Shown here one piece after another: positions 15,530-21,371 of a stretch of 21,371 nucleotides of DNA; the first letter of the stretch is position 1, and each line of letters starts with the position of its first letter. A model generated the notes under the pieces. That model did no database searches and had not been told where the DNA came from. It saw only the letters and a list, made by a program, of their open reading frames with translations. Made by a program: the position numbers and the translations under genes. This stretch comes from Lishizhenia sp033720595 (GTDB taxonomy: Bacteria; Bacteroidota; Bacteroidia; Flavobacteriales_D; Crocinitomicaceae), in NCBI RefSeq assembly GCF_033720595.1, contig NZ_JAWWCF010000026.1, positions 1-21,371 of the forward strand. Direction: 5' to 3'.

Positions 15530-15561
15530 CGGTCGAATTAACCCTTTAAAAAGTTAAAGAA

Positions 15562-15798
15562 ATGTCTGATATCAATTCAAAAGTAGTAGCAATTATCGTA
15601 GATAAATTAGGTGTTGAAGAAAGCGAAGTAAACGCTGAAGCATCTTTCACAAACGATTTAGGAGCAGATTCTTTGGATACTGTAGAATTAATTATGGAAT
15701 TCGAAAAAGAATTTAACATTGCTATTCCAGATGATCAAGCAGAGAACATCCAAACTGTTGGAGACGCTGTTACATACATCACAGAAAACGCAAAGTAA
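15562..15798 (+). CDS. acpP: Acyl carrier protein
   Basis: This 78-residue acidic protein carries the growing acyl chain in fatty-acid synthesis. GADSLDTVEL holds Ser37, the 4'-phosphopantetheine attachment site, followed by the recognition helix MEFEKEFNIAIPDDQAENI. Length and sequence are fully typical. It sits 33 bases upstream of fabF, the usual acpP-fabF pairing, and probably leads the unit fabF-rnc. High expression is expected. Confidence 0.98.
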   Translation: MSDINSKVVAIIVDKLGVEESEVNAEASFTNDLGADSLDTVELIMEFEKEFNIAIPDDQAENIQTVGDAVTYITENAK

Positions 15799-15831
15799 TT
15801 TTTAAACCATCACTTACGTAAAATTTGTTTT

Positions 15832-17085
15832 ATGGAGCTTAAGAGAGTTGTTGTTACAGGATTGGGTGCCCTTACCCCAATAGGAAATACAGTTGAAGAG
15901 TATTGGACTGGATTAATTAGTGGAAAAAGCGGTGCGGCTCAAATTCAACAATTTGATGCTTCAAAATTCAAGACGAATTTTGCTTGTGAGGTAAAAAACT
16001 TTACCGTTACCGATCATTTAGATCGTAAAGAAGCCAGAAAATTAGATCAATTTTCACAATATGCCATGGTTTCTGCAACGGAAGCCATGGCTGATTCTGG
16101 TTTGGACACTGCAGAGTGTAACAAAGACAGAATCGGAGTTATTTGGGGTTCAGGAATTGGAGGTTTAAAAACTTTCCAAGACGAAGCTCAAAACTTCTTC
16201 TCAGGAGATGGCACTCCTAGATTTAACCCTTTCTTCATCCCGAAAATGATTGCTGATATCGCTGCAGGGCATATCTCAATTAAATATGGTTTACGCGGAC
16301 CAAACTACGTAACAGTTTCGGCTTGTGCTTCTTCTACAAACGCTATCATTGATGCATTCAATTTGATCCGTTTAGGAAAAGCAGACGCTATCGTAACTGG
16401 TGGTTCTGAGGCAGCAGTAAACGAAATGGGAATGGGTGGATTCAACGCATTGAAAGCGCTTAGTACACGTAACGACTCTCCTGAAACGGCTTCACGTCCG
16501 TTCGACAAAGACAGAGACGGATTTGTATTGGGTGAAGGTTCTGGTGCATTGATTCTTGAAGATTACGATCACGCCATGAAAAGAGGTGCTAAAATCTACG
16601 CTGAATTAGTAGGTGGAGGTATGTCTGGAGATGCGTACCACATGACAGCTCCACATCCAGAAGGAATTGGTGCGAGAAACGTGATGTTATCTGCTTTGGA
16701 AGATGCACACATGGACGCTACAGAAATCGATTACGTTAACGTACACGGTACTTCTACTCCATTGGGTGATATCGCTGAAACAAAAGCGATTAAAGCAGTA
16801 TTTGGTGATCACGCATACAATTTGAACATCAGTTCTACAAAATCAATGACAGGTCACCTTTTAGGTGCTGCTGGAGCCATTGAAGCTATTGCGTGTATCT
16901 TAGCAGTTAAGAATGACATTGTTCCTCCAACGATCAACCACGTTACGGATGATCCTGAGATTGACAACAAGTTAAATTTCACCTTCAACGAAGCTCAAAA
17001 GAGAACTGTGAACGCTGCGCTATCTAACACATTTGGATTTGGTGGTCACAACACATCTGCGATCTTCAAAAAATTCAAAGGATAG
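15832..17085 (+). CDS. fabF: 3-oxoacyl-ACP synthase II (KAS II)
   Basis: This 417-residue condensing enzyme elongates acyl-ACP with malonyl-ACP. VSACASSTNAI holds the nucleophile Cys165. The decarboxylation site is complete: VNVHGTSTPLGD with His305, and KSMTGHLLGAAGA with Lys337 and His342. The C-terminal NTFGFGGHN is the gating Gly/Phe loop typical of FabF. N-terminal VVVTGLGALTPIGN is standard. It follows acpP and precedes rnc by two bases, so the three are one unit. Confidence 0.98.
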   Translation: MELKRVVVTGLGALTPIGNTVEEYWTGLISGKSGAAQIQQFDASKFKTNFACEVKNFTVTDHLDRKEARKLDQFSQYAMVSATEAMADSGLDTAECNKDRIGVIWGSGIGGLKTFQDEAQNFFSGDGTPRFNPFFIPKMIADIAAGHISIKYGLRGPNYVTVSACASSTNAIIDAFNLIRLGKADAIVTGGSEAAVNEMGMGGFNALKALSTRNDSPETASRPFDKDRDGFVLGEGSGALILEDYDHAMKRGAKIYAELVGGGMSGDAYHMTAPHPEGIGARNVMLSALEDAHMDATEIDYVNVHGTSTPLGDIAETKAIKAVFGDHAYNLNISSTKSMTGHLLGAAGAIEAIACILAVKNDIVPPTINHVTDDPEIDNKLNFTFNEAQKRTVNAALSNTFGFGGHNTSAIFKKFKG

Positions 17086-17087
17086 GA

Positions 17088-17813
17088 TTGCTACGACGAT
17101 TTTTTCAATTTCGATCTTCAACCAAAAGTAAACAGGATCTTATACTCATTCGCTTTATTATAGAGCGCTTTGGATATAGGCCTAAAAAACTACGTCTTTT
17201 CAAAGAAGCATTAACGCATAAATCCATTGCAAATACTTCTAAGAAATTACGATCAAATGAGCGTCTAGAGTTTTTAGGGGATGCGATTTTTGATGCCATA
17301 GTTGCTGATTATCTCTTTGAGAAATTTCCGAAAGAAGACGAAGGTTATCTTACCAAGATTAAGTCAAAGGTGGTAAACCGTAAATCACTTTCTGCCATTG
17401 CTGCTGAGATTGGTTTAATCGAACACATTATCTACCAAAAGGGCCGTACCATTAAAGTAAGTACGCTAGAAGGTAATGCTTTGGAAGCCATCTTCGGGGC
17501 CATTTATTTAGACGGTGGATATCAAGCTGTTTACAAGACTGTAAAATATCATGTATTTAGGAAATACACAGACCTAAACAACCTTCTCGAAGAAGAAATT
17601 GATTTCAAATCTAAGCTCTACATATGGGCGCAAAAGAATAAACTTCCGCTTGACTTCAAAGTGTTGAAGGAAGAAAACTTGGGACATAAATGGAATTACC
17701 AAGTTGAGGTTGTGATTCAAAACAAATCTTTTGGAATGGGTTCTGGTAGCTCTAAAAAAGTAGCAGAACAAGCTGCTTCCAAAGAGACCTTATTGTTGAT
17801 GGGGGAAATCTAA
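17088..17813 (+). CDS. rnc: Ribonuclease III
   Basis: This 241-residue dsRNA endonuclease processes rRNA precursors and structured mRNAs. The RNase III domain has NERLEFLGDAIFD (57-69), containing Glu61 and Asp65. GNALEAIFGAIYLDGGY (129-145) contains the essential Glu133, but Asn130 stands where E. coli has Asp114. A dsRNA-binding domain (about 171-238) ends GSGSSKKVAEQAASKE. The start is TTG, two bases after the fabF stop. No Met codon occurs in frame before the conserved ALTHKS block, so TTG is the best choice. Coupling to fabF translation is likely. A 67-base gap separates it from the next gene. Confidence 0.95.
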   Translation: MLRRFFQFRSSTKSKQDLILIRFIIERFGYRPKKLRLFKEALTHKSIANTSKKLRSNERLEFLGDAIFDAIVADYLFEKFPKEDEGYLTKIKSKVVNRKSLSAIAAEIGLIEHIIYQKGRTIKVSTLEGNALEAIFGAIYLDGGYQAVYKTVKYHVFRKYTDLNNLLEEEIDFKSKLYIWAQKNKLPLDFKVLKEENLGHKWNYQVEVVIQNKSFGMGSGSSKKVAEQAASKETLLLMGEI

Positions 17814-17880
17814 TCCCTTCTACATTCTGACCTACTTCTTATTTGTTATTATTGTTACCTTTACTTTACAGTGAATAAAT

Positions 17881-18300
17881 ATGGCTAAACATTTACTTAC
17901 TTTAGAGTCAGACTACGATTACGACCTTATTGGAATCTGCAGTCACCACAGTGATTATAGATTGTGTTGGAGTTTAAACGAGGCTTTAAAACTCGGACTC
18001 AAAAAAGCAGATGAAGATTTTAGTGTATCCAATAAAAAAGGACTTACCGTTAGTAGTCACTCCTTCTATGAATACATAGACGAAGTAGAGAACACGGAAT
18101 ACTACTTAATAAAGAACAAAAGCGAAGGCAAATTCCTCATGCCTGAGAAACAACAAATAGACTACTTTCTTGTTATACGAGAAAATGTCAGTGTGGATAT
18201 TGATGATTTGGTAACACAAATCAAAGCAATATCAACTATATTAACCGCGGTGATTTTTGACCCCGAGGAACTCAAATCAGCCGACAAATTAATTTTTTAA
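17881..18300 (+). CDS. IPExxxVDY family protein
   Basis: This 139-residue soluble protein has no signal peptide or membrane helix. The name-giving motif appears here as MPEKQQIDYF near residues 87-96, in place of IPE...VDY. The rest is a mixed alpha/beta domain starting HLLTLESDYDYDLIGICS. The family is known to me as Bacteroidota-specific and uncharacterised, usually found between rnc and the pyruvate kinase gene, exactly as here. The stop is one base before the pyk start, so the two are co-transcribed and probably coupled. No function is proposed. Confidence 0.9.
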   Translation: MAKHLLTLESDYDYDLIGICSHHSDYRLCWSLNEALKLGLKKADEDFSVSNKKGLTVSSHSFYEYIDEVENTEYYLIKNKSEGKFLMPEKQQIDYFLVIRENVSVDIDDLVTQIKAISTILTAVIFDPEELKSADKLIF

Positions 18301-18301
18301 G

Positions 18302-19720
18302 ATGAAAAGAACGAAAATAGTTGCTACTATAGGTCCATCATCAGCTCCTAAAAAGATGCTGAAAAAAATGATAGAAGCAGGACTAAACGTAGCCCGTTTA
18401 AATTTTTCTCATGGTTCACACGAAGACCATTTGGAAGTAATAAAAACTGTTCGTGAAATCAACAAAGAACTAGGATCTAATGTCGCTCTATTGGCCGACT
18501 TACAAGGTCCAAAGATTAGAGTAAGAGAAGTTGAGAACAATGCTATACAATTAGTTAATGGAAAAGAAATAGAAATCTGTACAGATAAAGATCACGTAGG
18601 GACTTCTGAACGTATTGCCATTAACTACGAACAATTACCGAAAGACGTTAAACAGGGTGAACTTATCTTATTGGATGATGGTAAACTTCAAATAGAAGTA
18701 ATTTCTTCTGATGGTAAAATCATTAAGGCAAAAGTTGTTCATGGTGGAACATTATCTTCTAAAAAAGGAGTGAACCTACCACAAACAAAAATCTCAATGC
18801 CTTCATTAACGAAAAAAGACAGAGAAGATTTAGAATTTGCCCTGGCGCACAATGTAGATTGGATTGGACTTTCTTTCGTAAGATCAGCAAGAGACATCAT
18901 TGAATTAAAACATTTAATTTCTTCACAGCATAACTCAGCAAAAGTGATTGCTAAAATTGAAAAACCAGAGGCTGTAGAAGATTTAGATGAAATCGTTAAG
19001 CAAAGTGATGCTTTGATGGTAGCACGTGGAGATTTAGGAGTTGAAATTCCTATGCAAGATGTTCCATTGGTTCAAAAGCTCATCATCCAAAAAGGTTACC
19101 AACACGCCAAACCTGTAATTGTTGCTACACAAATGATGGAATCTATGATAGAGAACATCACACCAACACGTGCAGAGGTAAACGACGTTGCCAATGCTGT
19201 TTTAGATGGTGCCGATGCAGTAATGCTTTCTGGTGAAACTTCTGTAGGTAAATTTCCACTTGAGGTGATCGAAGCCATGAGCAAAATTGTTACAAAAGTT
19301 GAAAGTTTTGAAGGTATCTACCACAAAGAGGAATTGCCAGAGAAGAACCAAGAAAGATTCATTTCTGATAGTATTTGTTTCAACGCAGTTCGTTTAGCGC
19401 AACGAGTAGAAGCTGATGCCATCGTAACTATGTCATTTTCGGGTTATACAGCCTACAAAATCGCCTCACAGCGACCAAAGGCTAACATCTTTGTATTTAC
19501 AAGCAACAAGGCCATTCTAACGCAGTTAAACTTGGTCTGGGGAGTACATGCATTCTACTATGATAAAATGGTAAGTACAGACCACACAATTGCGGATATC
19601 AAATACTTATTGAAAAAAGAAAACAGATTACAACAAGGCGAATTAATGATCAACATTACTTCTATTCCTATCGAAGAAAAAGGAAGATCGAATATGTTGA
19701 AATTAAGCTATGTTGAATAG
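18302..19720 (+). CDS. pyk: Pyruvate kinase
   Basis: This 472-residue enzyme converts phosphoenolpyruvate and ADP to pyruvate and ATP, ending glycolysis. It opens TKIVATIGPSSAPKKML and continues NVARLNFSHGSHEDH near residues 29-43, containing the conserved Arg/Asn/Ser metal- and substrate-binding residues. The active-site signature IAKIEKPEAVEDLDEI (near 219-234) contains the catalytic Lys, and MVARGDLGVEIP follows. ATQMMESMI and MLSGETSVGKFP complete the barrel. The C-terminal domain is short (about 130 residues), without the extra PEP-utiliser domain of some bacterial forms. It starts one base after the IPExxxVDY stop and ends in a strong terminator. Confidence 0.97.
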   Translation: MKRTKIVATIGPSSAPKKMLKKMIEAGLNVARLNFSHGSHEDHLEVIKTVREINKELGSNVALLADLQGPKIRVREVENNAIQLVNGKEIEICTDKDHVGTSERIAINYEQLPKDVKQGELILLDDGKLQIEVISSDGKIIKAKVVHGGTLSSKKGVNLPQTKISMPSLTKKDREDLEFALAHNVDWIGLSFVRSARDIIELKHLISSQHNSAKVIAKIEKPEAVEDLDEIVKQSDALMVARGDLGVEIPMQDVPLVQKLIIQKGYQHAKPVIVATQMMESMIENITPTRAEVNDVANAVLDGADAVMLSGETSVGKFPLEVIEAMSKIVTKVESFEGIYHKEELPEKNQERFISDSICFNAVRLAQRVEADAIVTMSFSGYTAYKIASQRPKANIFVFTSNKAILTQLNLVWGVHAFYYDKMVSTDHTIADIKYLLKKENRLQQGELMINITSIPIEEKGRSNMLKLSYVE

Positions 19721-19735
19721 TAAATTATCCAATTC

Positions 19736-19765
19736 AAAAAAAGCCACAGTATTGTGGCTTTTTTT
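19736..19765 (+). terminator. Rho-independent terminator of pyk
   Basis: AAAAAAAGCCACA (19736-19748) pairs perfectly over 13 bp with TGTGGCTTTTTTT (19753-19765), with a 4-base loop and a seven-T tail. It starts 15 bases after the pyk stop. The A tract on the other side would make it work in both directions. Confidence 0.93.
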
Positions 19766-19934
19766 ATGACCAACAAATCCAAACCAGCGAAGACCTACTC
19801 CAGAAATCAACAATTTTTGAAATCGATAAAGATTAAATCAAGAACTTCTGTTATTTTAGAGAAACCATTTTAACGCTTCTTACTTCTTTCAGAAATAACG
19901 AAGAAGGAAGTAACTCAAACTATAAACCAGAATT

Positions 19935-20828
19935 ATGCACTTCTTTTTGGACATTCTGAATATAGAAAGTTCAACGTCTTTCGAAACTGTCAATGAAATA
20001 TTAGGATATGATCTTTTGAGTTCTGTTGAGAACTACAGTTTAAAAATCATTGATATAGGTGTAATTCTAATCATATTCGCAATCACATTGGTTCTCCTTA
20101 AGCTAATTAGAAGAATCATAGAGAAACCGCCGAAGAAAACCTTAGCCCAAGAAGAGTTTAAACGCAGACACTCTATTTACCTTTTGGTCAAGTATTTTGT
20201 TTGGGTCATCAGTATCGTTATCATGCTAGACTCTGTTGGAATTAAAGTATCTGTGCTTCTAGCAGGTTCCGCCGCACTATTGGTGGGTGTTGGTATGGGA
20301 CTTCAAAATATTTTCTCTGACTTTGTATCAGGAGTATTTCTTCTTTTTGAAGGTACCATTAAAGTGAAAGAAATTATAGAAGTTGATGGAATCATTGGTC
20401 AGGTAGAAGAAATAAACCTGAGAAACTCAAAACTGATTACACGCGAGAATGTAACGATCATTATTCCAAACTCGAAATTCGTTACCGAAAAAGTAATCAA
20501 CTGGAGCCACAACCATGGAAGTGTTCGTTTTATGGTCGACATAGGCGTGGCATATGGCTCTGATGTAGAAGAAGTTATTGACATTCTAGAACAATGCATG
20601 TCAACAATGAACGAAATTGAAAAGAACCCAAAACCCTTTGTACGTTTTAAAAACTTTGGAGATTCCTCTCTGGATTTTGAGTTGATTTTCTGGACAAGAC
20701 AAGCATTTACAGTTGATAACCTAAAAAGTAACTTGCGCATAGAAATCTATAAAAGCTTAGCTAAAAACAACATTTCAATACCTTTCCCGCAGAGAGATTT
20801 GCATATAATAGAGAAAAAAGAAAACTAA
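19935..20828 (+). CDS. Small-conductance mechanosensitive channel, MscS family
   Basis: This 297-residue protein has three N-terminal membrane segments (about 36-60, 81-100, 105-140). The third is the pore helix, rich in Ala/Gly (VLLAGSAALLVGVGMGLQNIFSDF spans about 107-130). A cytoplasmic beta domain follows, with IEVDGIIGQVEEINLR and IIIPNSKFVTEKVINWS, then the alpha/beta domain. It ends with the conserved PFPQRDLHI. Such channels open under membrane tension to release solutes on osmotic downshock. The size is close to E. coli MscS. It is a single-gene unit; an inverted repeat TTACTTC/GAAGTAA (19880-19913) lies just upstream, and no clear terminator was found downstream. Confidence 0.95.
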   Translation: MHFFLDILNIESSTSFETVNEILGYDLLSSVENYSLKIIDIGVILIIFAITLVLLKLIRRIIEKPPKKTLAQEEFKRRHSIYLLVKYFVWVISIVIMLDSVGIKVSVLLAGSAALLVGVGMGLQNIFSDFVSGVFLLFEGTIKVKEIIEVDGIIGQVEEINLRNSKLITRENVTIIIPNSKFVTEKVINWSHNHGSVRFMVDIGVAYGSDVEEVIDILEQCMSTMNEIEKNPKPFVRFKNFGDSSLDFELIFWTRQAFTVDNLKSNLRIEIYKSLAKNNISIPFPQRDLHIIEKKEN

Positions 20829-21245
20829 AAAGCATTTCCAACCAATACCTTCAGCGCTTTAATAGTTTTCTTCTACCTAAAAATTAATCTCCTTCGCAAT
20901 TCTCTCCCCTTTCCCCTATTATTTCTTAAATAAGCTACATCTACAAGGGCTTAAAAAATTCTATTTCAAGGCATGAAAACTTACTTCATGTGAACATTTT
21001 TGAAGCTTGTCCTTTTACAATCTTACACGAATATTTACTACGAACTTACGAATAACAATCTACCGCGTTATTGGTCACGCATAGCAGTTGCTCATCAATA
21101 ACCCCATGATTCATAGTCATTAACGGATTACCTTTGCCGTTAAAAAAAAAGCAAAAGTACTCCGGAAATTCAGACAAGGAGACTGTTACTACTGAGGTTT
21201 TGAATTTCATTCGATACCCATTATACATTTTAAACTGTTTATTCT
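20829..21245. other. 417-base intergenic region, no supported gene
   Basis: This is AT-rich DNA between the MscS gene and the last partial gene. It holds an imperfect nested inverted repeat (20943-21010) with a perfect inner hairpin CATGAA/TTCATG at 20972-20990. It also holds three degenerate TTAC-GAA units (21023, 21035, 21046), an inverted repeat GTTATTG/CAATAAC (21067-21102) and a nine-A tract after AACGG/CCGTT near 21122-21150. A short minus-strand frame is present but lacks coding support. Confidence 0.6.
21198..21231 (+). promoter_or_regulatory. Candidate promoter for the secreted-protein gene at the right edge
   Basis: TTTTG (21198-21202) and TACATTTT (21224-21231, seven of eight to TAnnTTTG if the final T is tolerated) are 21 bases apart, within the Flavobacterium range. 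Transcription would start about ten bases before the ATG at 21246. Confidence 0.35.
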
Positions 21246-21371
21246 ATGAATACGATTAACAAACAAAGAATAGGAGTTGACTTAGCCATTAAATCAGTTT
21301 TTATTATTGTGTTGTTATTGCTACAATCTGTGGCATTTTCTCAAACTGTTATTGATAGCGTAGTTGTAACA
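21246..21371 (+). CDS. Secreted or outer-membrane protein, N-terminus only (3' partial)
   Basis: The frame from the ATG at 21246 stays open to the end of the window (42 codons). The residues form a Sec signal peptide: a polar and basic start (NTINKQR), a hydrophobic core (VFIIVLLLLQSVA) and a likely cleavage site in VAFS-Q, followed by TVIDSVVVT. The n-region is rather long, about 17 residues. Export to the periplasm, outer membrane or outside is likely. Nothing in the visible part identifies the family. Confidence 0.75.
   Translation, partial: MNTINKQRIGVDLAIKSVFIIVLLLLQSVAFSQTVIDSVVVT

Noticed and set aside
21046..21228. 60-codon minus-strand frame in the gap after the MscS gene
   Set aside because: It has no recognisable domain, an odd Cys/Phe-rich composition and no promoter box. 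It also runs through the region that looks like the promoter of the plus-strand gene at 21246.

Overview
The window looks like a chromosomal segment from a member of the Bacteroidota, most likely the Flavobacteriia. Three things support this. The DNA is AT-rich. Several starts are preceded by the Bacteroidota promoter element TAnnTTTG. There are also lineage-typical genes: an IPExxxVDY-family protein between rnc and pyk, a DUF4271 membrane protein next to hemD, an EnvC-like M23 protein and a two-subunit SCOT-type CoA-transferase. I see no rRNA, tRNA, CRISPR array, integrase, transposase or phage gene. Most of the window is core or conserved accessory content rather than a mobile island.

Layout. 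Positions 1-1134 hold the 3' part of an EnvC-like murein hydrolase activator. A 369-base gap with repeat-like, hairpin-rich sequence follows. Positions 6136 to 1504 (minus) form a tightly spaced four-gene unit, read in the order class A penicillin-binding protein, CoA-transferase subunit A, subunit B, family 2 glycosyltransferase, and ending in a clear terminator. Positions 7807 to 6308 (minus) carry a DUF4271 membrane protein and uroporphyrinogen-III synthase, with their own terminator. A glutaryl-CoA dehydrogenase (7923-9125, plus) follows and ends in a strong hairpin. Next comes a cell-surface glycan module: a polytopic YfhO/GT-C-like membrane protein (minus), divergent from an MBOAT O-acyltransferase and an AlgX/AlgJ-like SGNH protein (plus). 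MarC and PurN (minus) overlap by one base. A nitroreductase-fold protein with iodotyrosine-deiodinase signatures diverges from purN. Then come acpP, fabF, rnc, the IPExxxVDY protein and pyk (plus), closed by a strong terminator. An MscS-type channel follows, then a 417-base gap, then the signal peptide of a secreted protein cut by the right edge.

How the genes work together. The envelope theme is strong: EnvC-like amidase control, PBP1A, the glycan O-acylation pair, MscS and two glycosyltransferase-like proteins. The metabolic genes cover ketone-body/acetoacetate activation (SCOT), lysine/tryptophan breakdown (GcdH), fatty-acid elongation (AcpP, FabF), purine synthesis (PurN), haem synthesis (HemD) and glycolysis (Pyk).

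The most notable observations are these. The deiodinase-like flavoprotein keeps the complete halotyrosine-binding Glu/Tyr/Lys set. The AlgX-like protein has lost the Asp of its Asp-x-His motif. RNase III has Asn where a catalytic Asp is usual. The purN promoter sits so close to the start codon that the mRNA may be leaderless. Two intergenic regions carry GCTTTCC-type repeat-like DNA. I found no clear evidence of a wholly new multi-gene system.
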